DNA from: Trachemys scripta elegans
Lineage: Eukaryota; Chordata; Testudines; Emydidae
Assembly (NCBI RefSeq): GCF_013100865.1
Contig: NC_048298.1
Span: 286,518,941 to 286,582,940 of the forward strand
Direction of reading: 5' to 3'
Length of the DNA stretch: 64,000 bases
Shown: in pieces, positions 11,500-22,983 of the stretch
Position numbering within the stretch: the first letter of the stretch is position 1
Layout: each line of letters begins with the position of its first letter
The notes under the pieces: model-generated
Database searches by the model: none
Told to the model about the DNA's origin: nothing
What the model saw: only the letters and a program-made list of their open reading frames with translations
Translations under genes and position numbers: made by a program

Positions 11500-11985
11500 G
11501 ACCATGCACTACTCCCAAAATGAAGCCCCCATTGCACTTGGTGTTCTATACATGTAGTAAGGAGACAATCCTCGCTCTCCCCCATCCCTTAAACATGAAT
11601 GTACCAAAGCCCTTATATCTGGCATAGGTGCTGGAATTAGGGGTGCTGGGGGTGCTGCTGTACCCCCTGGCTGGAAGTGGTTACCATTATATACAAGGTT
11701 AACAGTTTGGTTCAATGGCTCTCAGCAGCACCCCCACTATACAAATTGTTCCAGCACCTCTGGTATCTGCTGTAAATAGGCCTCAGCAGGTGGAACTCTA
11801 TGCCTATATATGGAGTCAATTCCAAATTCAGGGCTTAAATAAATAAGACAGATAAAGGGTGGGGGAATAATTTTTATAGGTGTGTAACTGAAGCACAGCG
11901 AGCTTGACATCATACAGGAAGTGTGTAACAGAACCAGAAATCGAACCTAGGTTTCAAGTCCCCAAGTGTCCCAAGTCCCAGTCCA
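11500..11985 (-). mobile_element. MIR-type SINE relic, split by a hAT MITE
   Basis: The left part (AAAATGAAGCCCCCATTGCA, GGAGACAATCCTCGCTCTCC) and the right part (CTGAAGCACAGCGAG, GAAATCGAACCTAGG) are complement strand of the MIR-like repeat seen at 4198. A 140-bp MITE with an 8-bp flank duplication sits between them, so the SINE is older than that MITE. Confidence 0.65.
11623..11762. mobile_element. 140-bp hAT-like MITE, GGTGCTGGAA family
   Basis: Termini are CATAGGTGCTGGAA and TTCCAGCACCTCTG. The flanks ATATCTGG and GTATCTGC share TATCTG (6 of 8). The interior has GGGGGTGCTGCTG and CAGCACCCCCAC as an inverted pair. The sister copy at 52550-52686 has a perfect 8-bp TSD, which supports the hAT assignment. 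Confidence 0.8.
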
Positions 11986-12899
11986 TTCCCTTAGCCCCAA
12001 AATCATCATCAATGTTCTCTGCTCAGAATGTGTCATTCTGTGTGCCAGCTGGCTGCAATCTTCTATGCACGACTGTGTTTCAGCAACATTGTTTGTATCA
12101 GACCTATGCAAAAAAAGGGAATGTTTTTCATTTGACAGATTGCATAGTTCCATTCCAAGTGATCTTGTCATTCCAAATTTCACTTTTAAATCAGATTTCA
12201 GGACAAGAGAGACTTTTTTGTGTGGAGGGGAGAGTTGTTGTGGGGTTTTGGGGAGGGTTTGGGGTTTTGCACTGAATCACAGAAAAACAAGGCCGCTTTT
12301 TACACAAAACACTGTGCTCACATTTTGAACAGGAGATCTGAGATAGTGGACATCTTTTAAATTTGTCTTCATGTAGGAAGAGAGAGGGTAGAAGAATCAG
12401 TGACAATTACACATATGTGTAGCCTGTTACATTCACGGAGGCTGCCAGCAGCCCTGAGAAGCTATTATGGCTAGACATCAACAAGCCACAAATGATGCCC
12501 TAGCCACATGCACTGTTCTGCAGCCATTCTCCCGTATCAGCCAGCACACCACCTAAGGATTCCCCTACAGTGGAGTAATCCTCCAGTGAATGGCTAAACT
12601 GGCTTTAAGGCAGCTTTGTGCAAAGCTTCCAAATGTAGAAAAGAATCAGGCCCTTTACATTTAGTGTATAAATAGCTCTTGGTGAAGGATAAAACTTGTG
12701 CTAATTTTCTAGACAATAGGTCGATAAAGACATTATAAACCCTAGCAAACAGCCTGCTGTACATTCATTTGTTAGTGAAATAAGGCTGTAGTGAGTGCTG
12801 TCTTTCAGCTTTTGCACGTTTGTATCTGGAAAGGGGCGGCATTAAAAATACATGACAAGAAGCGGGAATCTCATAGTAAGGAACATATAAAACAAAATT
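11986..12899. other. No gene recognised
   Basis: No repeat termini, tRNA boxes or coding motif were recognised. Two overlapping open frames (11904-12275 and 11966-12328, plus) lack domain-like features. Confidence 0.4.
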
Positions 12900-12990
12900 G
12901 GAAAAATACATTGTCAGGGAGAATCCTGCCTTGGCAGGATGATGGATTAGGGGACCTCAGAGGTCTTTTCCATCTATGATTCTATCATAT
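12900..12990 (+). mobile_element. CR1 3'-end scrap
   Basis: Contains GGATGATGGATTAGGGGACC, then CAGAGGTCTTTTCCATCTATGATTCTA. This is the standard CR1 3'UTR pattern (GATGACCTC, GGTCCCTTCCAACC, ATGATTCTATGA) in diverged form. It is severely 5'-truncated. Confidence 0.7.
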
Positions 12991-14655
12991 AATTCTATAT
13001 AGTCACAGCAAAGTGGATGCCTAACATAGATTGGGCTCATTAGCTAGTATCAGAACAGAACGAGCAGCTCATGTGAGTGCCTGTTTGCTGAGCTGCACCA
13101 AAGTGCCCTTCAGGCCGGAAGCGGTGCTTTAATGCCCCCAGCTGCCAGCCTTTCCCGGCTCTGAGTGCAGGGGCTGAGTTCTCATTTGGTCCTGCATATC
13201 TGCATGTGCATCTTTACAAGAGTCAGAAGAATCTCTCTCTCTCTCTCCATTCCCTGCCAGTGCTCATTTCTCTCTTCCTCTGCTTTCAATGCTAAATAAG
13301 TTTATTTACTATGTCATAAAAGTTATAATATCTTTGTAACCATATAGTGGCCTTCCGCAGAGGCTCTCAAAGCATGTTATAAAAATAATTTTGCCTGCTC
13401 TTCTGTCTCTACTGCTCTGCACCCACTGTGGCCATTTGAACCTGTGTCAAGTCAAGTGATCTGGTAGCATTTAACAACTGTCTTGCAGAAGACTAATTGG
13501 CTCCACTAGTAAAGGGCAGTGGAGAATTGGGCCCTGAGTTGGAAAGGCAGCCACCTTCCTGTGAATCACAGAGAAGTCACTCATGCAAGAAAATCCTCGT
13601 CCTTTGCGATAGAATTAGTGTCCTGCAAAGCCTAAACCAAAACAAAGCTAGACACAGCAATCCACACTCCCTGATCCTAGTGGAGTTACACCAGGGATGG
13701 CATTGGCCCCTGTGTGTTTCTGCTTAACAGATAACAGAAAATGTAAAGGGCAGGAGAAATCAGAACAGTATGTTATACAGCCAGCAGTTAATAATTTACC
13801 ACTGTCCGTGTGACCTTTTCAGCGAGGGCAATAGGTATAATTAAATAGCATATTAGAGAGTCGGGGCACAATTGTATTCTCAAGGATTTACTAATTTCTC
13901 TTTGTTCTGACTAAAATGTGTGTTTGTCAAACTGTGGCATGCTCAGGTATCAGAATGCCAGGGGATCTCCGATTCCTGGCTCCTCTCATGCATGCCCAAT
14001 GTCCTGAGTTTGTTTGCATATCTGATTTCTTCAGCATGATATAAACACATTTGAACTGGTAAATCCCTAATGATGACATGTGGCTCCAGATCTTGAGGGC
14101 CACATCCTGCTCCCTTAGTTACTTGTATATCCCATGGACTAAGGTGAGCTGGATTTGCCCTTTTATAGACTTTGCATAAAGACGACAGACTGTGCTGCTG
14201 CTATAGACAGAAAGGTATCATTGTTTCTTTAGCGAGTACTGCCTAAATATTACCAGGTGCCTGTGTCAAGTTGTTTGAGATGGTATTCCAGCACCATTAT
14301 TAAGGGGGATCTGTAGTATTGTTTTACTTTTAAGACTCTTTATGTAGAGTGCTTTATTTAATATTCCCAGACACAAAATTGGATCAGATGTGATTTCAAG
14401 CCATTGAACACATTGAAGAGGGATTAAAAGTCAGAGGGTATAGCTAGCATTTATACAACAATCAGGATCATAGTGACTATCTGGTTGTGCATAGATAGTT
14501 AGCTCTCACAGCCACATCACTGGGGACAACTGCAATTTATATTCTGTATACAGAGTGTGGTGGAATAGTGATGAATATTGGAAGATAGCTCATAGACAAT
14601 GAGATGTCAAAATGTCACTTGAATATAGTGGGAAGGTGAGACAGAGGTCTTTGAT
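12991..14655. other. Unassigned sequence with a (CT)n tract
   Basis: I see no gene. A short CT microsatellite lies at about 13231-13246. The open frame at 13497-13727 has no recognisable domain. The rest looks single-copy within this window. Confidence 0.4.
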
Positions 14656-14738
14656 TTGTATCTGGCAAGTAAAATGGGGGTAGACTAAATGACCCTTAAA
14701 AGCCCTTCTAACCCTATGGTTCGATGATTCTATAAAAA
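14656..14738 (+). mobile_element. CR1 3'-end scrap
   Basis: Contains GGGGGTAGACTAAATGACCC, then CCCTTCTAACCCTATGG and CGATGATTCTAT, the CR1 3' tail pattern in diverged form, about 80 bp long. Confidence 0.65.
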
Positions 14739-15496
14739 TGTAAGATTATTTTAGCTGACTTATTGCGGGAGGGTGAATTCAAAGTCTGTAAGGGTAGGTG
14801 GCTCTAATGTACTGAGAAGGTACTTTGTACATTATTAGGTGGTATATGGGCTGCTTTAAGCAGGCGTATGTGGTTCCTGTTTGAAATGCATGAAAACTGT
14901 ATCTTAATGAAGCTTTGTTTGTGATTTGTACACAGTTTAAGAAGTTATGTCAAAGCCTTGTCATGTGAAAAACTGTTGTAGATTATTTCTTCAGAGATCA
15001 AGAATATATTTTTCCTGTAATTACAGATTTAGTGTAAAAAGACGCATTTTGTTCAGCAAAACAGAAGACTCACATAATGTGCTACTAGAGTAAGTGATCT
15101 CTTCGATTCTCTGTAGCTTGTTTGGCTGAAGTTTACAGACTCTGCCACCATAGCTGTACACCAACAGAGTTTATAAACACCACCAAGTTCATAGTCTTTT
15201 GCTGAAGCTGAATTTGTCTGTAACATGCAGAGTTTATAAACATTAGAAGAGTTCCTTATGAACGCTGTAGCAAGGAATACTTCAGGGATGCAAAGGCTAC
15301 AAATATTCATGTAATACTGTACTTGAAGTCCAACTCCTGCTCCAGACACTCCATGTCTTCCCTGTGGCAGGACACATGATGGTGAAATTCACCCCTGTAC
15401 AGAGGGACAGCACAAGTTTTTCTGTCCCTTTTAAATCCCATTGAACCGCTTAAGTGGAATTTAAGTGGAGCAGAGATGAGAGCTCAGTAAATAATT
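14739..15496. other. No gene recognised
   Basis: The sequence is AT-rich. The minus-strand open frame at 15053-15349 is not domain-like. A near-direct repeat of AGAGTTTATAAACA occurs near 15166 and 15229. Confidence 0.4.
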
Positions 15497-15940
15497 TATT
15501 TTTTAGCTTGTTTGCTTGGTGGCTGAACCAGAAAAATCCAGAAAAAAAATTGTTTTGGATTAAAAGAAATGTTTCCTTTGACCTGAAAATAAACTTTTTT
15601 GGTATTTCATTTATTTATATTTCCAGGTGATTCTTTTACCCCTAAAAAGCCGCTCAAAAATCTAGCTCAATTTCAAACAAAACAATGTTTTAAAACAAGA
15701 AGTCAAAATTTTTCTGTTTGAAAATGTCAAGCCAAACAGTTTTGACTTAAAAAAAAAAAAATCCTAATTTTATTTGGCCAAAACTATTCAACCTGTAAAA
15801 AGTGTTGCTTTTTACAGATTCAGACTAACACGGCTACCCCTCTGATATTCAACCTGTGTTCACAAATAGTTCTCATTATCCCAAATTGCATTTTTTGGTG
15901 TAAAAATTATTCACTTGAAAAATTTTGCCCAACTCTAGCA
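15497..15940. mobile_element. AT-rich TAGAGCTGG-family MITE, host of a PLE insertion
   Basis: The right end TTTTGCCCAACTCTA (about 15922-15936) is the reverse complement of the family terminus TAGAGCTGGGCAAAA at 10447. The body carries the usual AAAATTTT/TTTCAAAT words and is interrupted at 15797-15845 by a short Penelope-type insertion. The left boundary is approximate. Confidence 0.55.
15797..15845 (+). mobile_element. 49-bp Penelope-like 3' end with 12-bp TSD
   Basis: The insert contains CAGACTAACACGGCTACCCC, the 3' terminus seen in the larger PLE copy at 56935-57376. TATTCAACCTGT is duplicated exactly at 15785-15796 and 15846-15857. Only the last ~50 bp of the element was copied, an extreme 5' truncation. 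Confidence 0.85.
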
Positions 15941-16429
15941 GAGATCTTGTGCTGGCTCCTTGCACAAGGGTGAATTTCATTCAGAGAGTTCTTAGAACAA
16001 AGGCAAGGCTCAGCTTTGTACTTTGAACTTTGAAAAGTCCATCCAGGCCAATATATCTCATGACAAAGTTCTTCATGAACGCAGTTGAAAAAAATCTCCA
16101 TCAGGTCACCAGCAAAGATTTAAACAAGAAATCTCCAGGGTTCAGATTTGAGGGGAGGCGGATGGGACCAATAACTATAATCACTTAAATCTTTTTTCTT
16201 TATTAATAAACTTATTCTTAGTTTTACTCTAAACCATCTCCTTGCTGTTATATTAAAGTAAAGTGAGCATCCTCCGCTGATCAGCAGGTTGGCATTTATT
16301 CTGTCTCTTTGGAGACAGTGGACTTGGTTCATTTCTGTGTGTCCAGTGACAGGGATTGGACACTGCAGAGAGAGACCTCTGGGGAACTCAGGACCAGAAG
16401 TTCACTGGTTGTTACCTGCAAGTCAAGGC

Positions 16430-16684
16430 TTAGACTGACAGAGGCTCGAAGAGTTTGTTGGTGAGGTGGACAGACTGGCGTGGCAGGGAGCAGTCACACA
16501 GTTTACGCTCCAGCAAAGCGCTCTCTTGCTGAGGCAGAGAGATAGCACCTTGACTCACGGTTCTGAACTCCCTGAGGAGAGCATCATGGATCATTTTGAG
16601 AAACAGCCTCACCCAAGTTTTAAACAGTGCACACCTTGATTTGTAAACCAGGCCAAAGAAATTGCTGATTGGGTCACGTTCCAT
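16430..16684 (-). other. Unassigned 84-codon minus-strand ORF, coding-like
   Basis: The predicted protein starts MERDPISNFFGLVYKSRC and ends VHLTNKLFEPLSV. It has no low-complexity bias, and its composition resembles a real protein segment more than most open frames here do. Downstream on the same strand (16440 to about 16120) the text resembles a 3'UTR-like or terminal segment with an AATAAA-like AT-rich part. I do not recognise the family. It may be the C-terminal remnant of a repeat-encoded protein. Chance openness is possible at this length. Confidence 0.3.
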
Positions 16685-16739
16685 ATACTGAACGTATTGG
16701 GCATTTGTTATAAGAAAGGGAAGTACTGAAGAACGAATA

Positions 16740-17290
16740 ACATCAATTTGGTATTTCTAACTGAAGAACAGAGCTACTTGACAACTTTTCAAACCCCCAC
16801 TCAAAAAAAATGGTGCTTAGTCAAAACATTTAAAAAAATTTGCAGGAAAATATTTTAGATGAAATTGATGGGAGATTGCAACATAAAAAGATTTTTATTT
16901 TATTTTTTAATTGAAGTTTTCAGTTTGGTTTTGTGTCTTTTTTTTTAAATCAAATTTTGTTTTCCTTTTTGCCACTGAATCCAACAGAATTAATTGATGT
17001 GTAGGGAGGTGTCCGTCCACACACTTTTTTCTTTTCCTACTCTAACTTTTCCATAGTTGAAAAAAACAAAAGGGAAGACATAAGAAACCACACACACACA
17101 CACACTAAGCATCATTCATTCCATTCCATTCCATGGCAAAATGCGGAAAAGGCAAAAAAAGGAGGAAACAAACTCTGTCGTTGTTGAACAGCAAAAGGAA
17201 AATTTCATTTTGAAACCAAGTTTTCCATTTTGGAGCCTGATGAATTTCATTTTGTTCTTCCTTCCAAAGCAAATGAAATGAAGACCGTTG
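16740..17290. repeat. AT-rich MITE-like sequence with simple repeats
   Basis: The A/T-run words (CAAAACATTTAAAAAAATTTG, TTTCATTTTGAAACC) resemble the interior of the TAGAGCTGG MITE family, but no termini were found. It contains a (CA)n run at about 17090-17105 and a CATTC pentanucleotide run at about 17115-17134. Confidence 0.4.
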
Positions 17291-17931
17291 TAAAGGTTTT
17301 TGAAGCCCTGTTGAAATCAGTGGGCTAACTACAGAGTAAGTTTCTACTCATTGGGAATATGTCTGATAGAATCTGGCACTGATGAAAAATATCTAATAGA
17401 GATTTTGTTGTGTTGTTCTACAGCAAACTTTCAAGCCTAAGTGAGAAGTAGGGAGTATGGGTCATGTTCTGCCCAGACTTACTTCCTGTGCCATCCACTA
17501 AAACCACTGGAGTGACTCCCAGTTTTTCTTTGATATAAGAGAAGAATTAGACCTAATATCTCTTCCTCAACTGAAAAAAAAATCCATGTTCACCTACTGA
17601 CTGAAGGAACCACTGGCAAAGTTTACCAATTTCATGGTATTATGGATTACACACCACTACAGACATAAAACACTGGCTTGGAGATAAGACAAGAGGGTTT
17701 CAAATACTTTGCATTCATCCACAGCACACCAAATGTGATGATATACTAGGTATTTTAGAACATGATAATGGTGTAAGAGCATGCAAATAAGCCCAATGTC
17801 TATGTAAGCACTAGCCTGTTAAAGAACAATTTGGAACCGTCCATAGATAAAAAGAGAGACCCTTACATACAAATTCGTGTAGGGCCTGAACATTAGAGTC
17901 AGCTTGCTTCCGAAATCTGCTCTTTCCTGCA

Positions 17932-18039
17932 AAAAAAACGACAAGGAGTCTGGTGGCAGACTTCTTGTCGTTTTTGTAGATACAGACTGCTTGTCGTTTT
18001 TGTAGATACAGACTAACATGGCTACCCCCGATACTTGAC
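17932..18039 (+). mobile_element. Short rearranged Penelope-like insertion
   Basis: The left part is an inverted copy: 17934-17950 is complementary to 17959-17975 with one mismatch. Next comes a 25-nt PLE segment (CTTGTCGTTTTTGTAGATAC and five more bases) present twice at 17964-17988 and 17990-18014. The terminal GACTAACATGGCTACCCCC follows. TTCCTGCA flanks both sides (17924-17931, 18040-18047). The mix of inverted and tandem copies repeats the inverted structure seen at 48036. Confidence 0.75.
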
Positions 18040-18047
18040 TTCCTGCA

Positions 18048-18685
18048 CAAAGGCATAGCAAAATGGTAACAGCTAGAAACTTCCCTCTGGACACTGGCTG
18101 AAAGTTTGAGTTTTATTCAAATATTTACTAGGAAAATATGCTAGGAATTTACTAGGAAAAATGCTTTATGTTTTCTGCACAGTGAACTTGGGCTGTTGGA
18201 AAAAAGGCTTAATCACTCTCTTAAAGGCCAAAAGAGCTGCTTGGTTTCTCCTGCTTGGTTTCTGAAAAACTGACATGATGGGCAGATTCTCAAACAGTCA
18301 CAATTAACAAATAACTGTCAGTGAAGGGAAACCTAGGAAGGAAGTGAGTATCTTCTGCAGCACATGGGCCAAGTTCCATGGGTGCATCTAAGGGGAGATT
18401 TGGGCTCATTAATAAATTAATCTGAAGAACATACCTATTTGTGGCGTATGTAGCTATTGAGCCTTTGTTTGTGCTGTACTGCACCTTTAAATATCTAAAG
18501 CTCTCATGTCTAAAGACCCAGAGAGCCATTTTGTTCTCAGTGATGCTTCAGTCTATAATGGAGGATACACACACAGTGCTCTTATGGTGACTTTCCTCTC
18601 CTTCTAAAAAGAGTTACTTGAGGTGAAATAGAACAGCAAGAAAGTACATGCTTTGCTCTTTGTATATTGACAAATGTAACATGAA
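18048..18685. other. No gene recognised
   Basis: A short direct repeat of TTTACTAGGAAAA occurs near 18123 and 18148. There is nothing else I can name. Confidence 0.4.
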
Positions 18686-18895
18686 TAAAAACATTGTCAA
18701 CCTTTGAGGATAGGACAAGAAGCAATGTGTTTAAATTGCAGCAAGGGAGGTTTAGGTTGGACATTAGGAAAAAGTTCCTAACTGTCAGGGTAGTTAAGCA
18801 CTGGAATAAATTGCCTAGGGAGGTTGTGGAATCTCTGTCATTGGAGATTTATAAGAACAGGTTGGACAAACACCTGTCAGGAATGTATTCTGTGT
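18686..18895 (+). mobile_element. CR1 ORF2 C-terminal fragment
   Basis: Open frame 18694-18900 reads EDRTRSNVFKLQQGRFRLDI, then KHWNKLPREVVESLSLEIYK and LDKHLSGM. This matches the last ~65 residues of the intact CR1 ORF2 at 44300-44490. The CR1 3'UTR is missing, so the copy is truncated at both ends. The frame is open but encodes no enzyme domain. Confidence 0.85.
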
Positions 18896-18900
18896 TGTAA

Positions 18901-20750
18901 TTGAAATCAATATATTTGAAAATCTAGAAAACATCCAAAAATATTTCAATAAATGGTATTCTATTATCGTTGAACAGTGTGATTAATCACAATTAATTTT
19001 TTTAATTGTGCAACAGCCCTAATTCTTTCTGCTCCCTTCTGAGCTCTGTAGGACAGTGTGGCTCCCAGATGATTTCCTGGCTTTTTCCCCAGACTCAAGT
19101 GTCCCTCCAGCCCACTATACAGTTCCCTTTCCCCTTGCATTAGGAGTTTTCCCACACATCCTCTGTGCATGGCACAATGAGAGGGGGATGGGATGGGATG
19201 GGATGGGATGCATGCCCTCCCTCTACTACAGCATTCCAGCAGTAAACTTTCAATCCTCAGACTCAAAGCTGCCCTGTTTCTCTATTTCCCAGGGCCGTTT
19301 CCTAACTTCAATGCCAATTCTCTGGCTCCCCCAGTACACAAACTCCTCCCATAGGTCTTGCTGTAGCCCATCTGTAGGCCTCCTTTTTAGCCTGTTCCTA
19401 GCTCCTTCACAAGTCCCTACCTGGGAAGGAGTCACCATTAGTCCTTCCCTGAGCCTGGTTCGTAGAGAGCAGCACAGCACTCCTCCTGCCAGCTATCCCC
19501 TTGCAGTGAGCACAAGTTGCCCCTTATGTCTCCTAGCAGGCCTAACCTAGTTCCAATAACCCTGAAAATAAACCAGGCACAGGAGAGGTTGGACCCAAGG
19601 TCCCCCAGCTCACGCTGTGACAGTGACCCTCAAAAGATTTGATATGGAAAGTTTGGTATGGAAACCCCCTTAATATTTAGAAGCTCATCCAAGATATCCA
19701 TAGACCTGTCCTCTTTCCCACCTGTTGGCATCATAGACTTAGGGCTAGATCCAGCCATTTGCAAGCAAAAATCACATTAGTGGGGGACACTCTAGCTAGC
19801 TAGAATTCCTCATGTGAATATACAGATGAGCTCTGCCATCCCAGGAGAGGGTACAGCATGTGCACCCACTCTGCTTCTGGAGAGTTTTAGGAGCTGATGC
19901 ATGGCAGAGAGTGGGGCTGTGTGGGCATGCCCACTTTCAGACAGCTAACGCCAATGGGATGCCAGCAGGGAGCAGGACCTGTTCCTCCCAGCAACAGTGT
20001 CAAATAAGGCAAGTGTTTAATGTAAAAGTGAAGAATAACTACTGTAATTAATCAAAAGAAATTGCAAGGGAATATAGGTCAACAGAATATAACCCGGCTT
20101 GACATTTGGCCTGGAAACAGGCACTTGAAGCTCTAGCAAGCAGGCTATGGGTTCTTAATGACCATGAGGGAGCAGAACGTTATTTTTATCACATCCAAAA
20201 AGATGGAAGCCCTGCAGCTGCTGCCTGGAGCTAACAAGCAAGGACAGCAGCTGATCCACTTACTGTATCTTCCGGGATTTAAAAAAAGATAAATACTTTC
20301 TTTTCTGTAATTCACTGTCACCGGCATCAGATGATGAGCTGCCCCTTTCTTCCATTAGCCTGCTGTGGAAGCAGCTGTATTACACGACATGCACAATTCT
20401 TTCACTATCAGTGCTATTAACAGGGATTAGGAAACACAAAAAATGGGAATAATTTATCACATGATGTGGTGGATTCTTCATCCCAGGCAGAGTTTAAATC
20501 AAGATTAGGTGTCTTTCTACGATGTATACTCTAGTTTAACCATATTTTATTGGCTTGAAACTGGAATTACTGGCTTAAATTCTATGGTCTGTGTTATGCA
20601 GCAGCTCAGACTAGACAATGGACCGTTTTCACTTTAAAAATCTAGGAATACATCAGTAGTTAGCTTCAGTGAAAAGTAGGTGTCTGACCTGCCATTGATG
20701 GTTGGTAAAAGAGGCATCACTGATTTCAGAGGCACACAGAATGGGGGCCA
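18901..20750. other. Unassigned sequence with a GGGAT pentamer run
   Basis: A (GGGAT)n microsatellite occupies about 19184-19210. An open frame at 19056-19550 (164 codons) covers C/T-rich text without domain features. No repeat termini were seen. Confidence 0.4.
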
Positions 20751-20751
20751 G

Positions 20752-20943
20752 GCAGGAGGGATAGCTTAGTGGTTTGAGCATTGGCCTGCTACACCTAGGG
20801 TTGTGAGTTCAATCCTTCAGGGGGCCACTTAGGGAACTGGGGCAAAATCAGCGCTTGGTCCTGCTAGTGAAGGCAGGGGGCTGGACTCACTGACCTTTCA
20901 GGGTCCCTTCCAGCTCTATGAGATAGGTGTATCTCCATATATT
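20752..20943 (+). mobile_element. Tortoise-type tRNA-derived SINE
   Basis: The polymerase III A box is TAGCTTAGTGG (20762-20772) and the B box GTTCAATCC (20807-20815), inside a tRNA-like head reading GGTTTGAGCATTGGCCTGCT. The body (CTTGGTCCTGCTAGTGAAGG) and tail (GGCTGGACTCACTGACC, GGGTCCCTTCCAGC) copy the CR1 3'-end layout, so CR1 enzymes probably mobilised it. The tail runs into the 3' end of the minus-strand CR1 next to it. Such SINEs are known from turtles and are the best taxonomic marker in the window. Confidence 0.93.
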
Positions 20944-22755
20944 ATTATAGAAATGTAGGGCTGGACGGGACCTCAAGAGGACATCTAGTCCATCCCCCCG
21001 TGCTGAGGCAGGACCAAGTATAACTGGATAATCTCTGTCAGATGTTTGTCTAACCTGTGCCTAAAAACCTCTGGGATTCCACCCTCTCACTTGGTAACCT
21101 ATGCCATTATAGTTAGAAAGTTTTTCCTAATAGCTAACCTAAATCTCCCTTGCTGCAGACTAAGTGCATTACTTCTTCTACCTTCAGTGGACATGGAGAA
21201 TAAATGATCACCATCCTCTTTATAACAGGCTTAAAATATTTAGAGTGTTTTCAGGTCCCATCCTAAATCTTCTTTTCTCGAGACTAAACATGCCCAGTTT
21301 TTTTAAACCTTTCCTTTTAGGTGAGATTTTCTAAACCTTTTATCATTTTTGTTGCTCTCCTCTGGACTCTCTCAAGTTTGTCCACATCTTTCTTAAAGTG
21401 TGACACCCAAAACTGGACACAGTTTTCCAACTGCAACCTCACCAATGCAGAATAGAGCAGAACAGGCGCTGTCAATGTCTTGCATACAACGCTCACATTA
21501 ATATATCCCAGAATATTAGCTTTTTGCAACTGTATTACATCGCTGGCTCATTTGTGATCCGCTATTACCCCCAGATTCTTTTCAACAGTACTACAGCCTC
21601 ACTAGTTATTCCTTATTTTGTATTTGTGCATTTGATTTTTCCTTCCTAAGTACTTTGCAGTTGTCTGTACTGAATTTCATGTTGTTGATTTCAGACCAAT
21701 TCTCCAATTTGTCGAAGTAGTTTTGAATTCTAAACCTGTTCCCAAAGTGCTTGCAACCCCTCCAAGCTTGGTGTCATCTTCAAATGTTATAAACATACTC
21801 TCCCTTCCATTATCCAAGTCATTAATGAAACTATTGACTAATATCATACCCAGGACTGACCCCTGCAGGTCCCCACTAGATACATCCTTCCAATTTGATA
21901 GCAAATAAATATTCTGAGTATGGTTTTCCAACCAGTTGTGTTCCCACCTAATAGTAATTTCATCTAGACCACATTATCCTAGTTTGCTTATGAGAATGTC
22001 ATGTGGGACTGTGTCAATAACCTTACTAAAAATCAAGATATGCCACATTTACTTCTTCCCTATCCACTAGGCCAGTAATCTTGTCAAAGAAGGAAATTAG
22101 GTTGGCTTGACATGATTTATTCTGAACAAATCCATGCTGGCTATTATTTATCACCCTATTATCCTCTAAGTGCTTACAGACTGATTTTTTGATAATTTGT
22201 TCCAGTATCTTTCCAGGAATTGAATTTAGGCTCACTGGTTTATAATTCTTCAGGTCCTCTTTGTTCCCCTTTTAAAGATAGGCCAATATAGTACCTTTCT
22301 CCATTTCTCTGGCACCTCACCTGTCCTCCATGAGTACTCACAGATAATCACTAATAGTTCAAAGAGTGCTTCAGCTAGTTACTTAAGTACCCTAGGGTGA
22401 AATTGGTGAGGGACTAGAATACATCTAACTTTCAAGTACACCTCTACCTCGATATAATGCTGTCCTCGGGAGCCAAAAAATATTACCGCGTTATAGGTGA
22501 AACCGCGTTGTATTGAACTTGCTTTGATCCACTGGAGTGCACAGCCCCCCCCCGCCCCCCCGGAGCGCTGCTTTACCGCGTTATAGCCGAATTCATGTTA
22601 TATCGGGTAGCGTTATATCGAGGTAGAGATGTATTCTTTAACCTGTTCTTTCCCTATTCTGGCTTGTGTTCCTTCCCCCTTGTTGTTAATATAAATTGTG
22701 TTCAGCATCTGGTCACAATTAACCTTTTTAGTGAATAGAATGTTAGAATATGCTA
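20944..22755 (-). mobile_element. Old CR1-type LINE, minus strand, split by a MITE
   Basis: Three minus-strand pieces read as reverse transcriptase: 22235-22026 (NSIPGKILEQIIKKSVCKHL, NNSQHGFVQNKSC), 21931-21677 (LQGSVLGMILVNSFINDLDN and FEDDTKLGG) and 21529-21317 (QLENCVQFWVSHFKKDVDKL, RVQRRATKMIKGLENL). The catalytic FADD is FEDD, and frames shift between pieces, so it is dead. The 3' end lies at the low-coordinate side (20944). Text at 22634-22755 continues the same LINE upstream of the MITE at 22439-22631. It is more diverged than the 41-44 kb copy. Confidence 0.85.
22439..22631. mobile_element. 193-bp TA-flanked MITE (Tc1/mariner or pogo-like)
   Basis: Termini are CACCTCTACCTCGATATAAT and TATATCGAGGTAGAGATG, strong inverted repeats, with TA on both sides (22437-22438, 22632-22633). 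A TA duplication is the mark of the Tc1/mariner superfamily. The interior repeats the words CCGCGTTATA and GCGTTATATCG in both orientations. It sits inside the old minus-strand CR1, so it is the younger of the two. Confidence 0.85.
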
Positions 22756-22983
22756 GAATAGAATGTTGAATAGAGTAGATTTAAGGCTTGAATCACTAAT
22801 GTAACTCTGTTAAAGCCATCATTTCATACACCTCCAAAATTCAGCTACCTCTGGGCAGGGAATGGGGGAAACAGTTGTGTCACAGCTATCTCTATCTTGA
22901 CCTGGCCTGACTCTGTATTTATACTATTTTCTAATATCTGAGGGCATCACAGCACCAGGTTGTGTGTGTGGGCGGGGGGAGCA

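Noticed and set aside
17932..18039. Hammerhead motif in the shortest PLE copies
   Set aside because: These copies are truncated downstream of the region that holds CUGANGA and GAAA, so no core is present.
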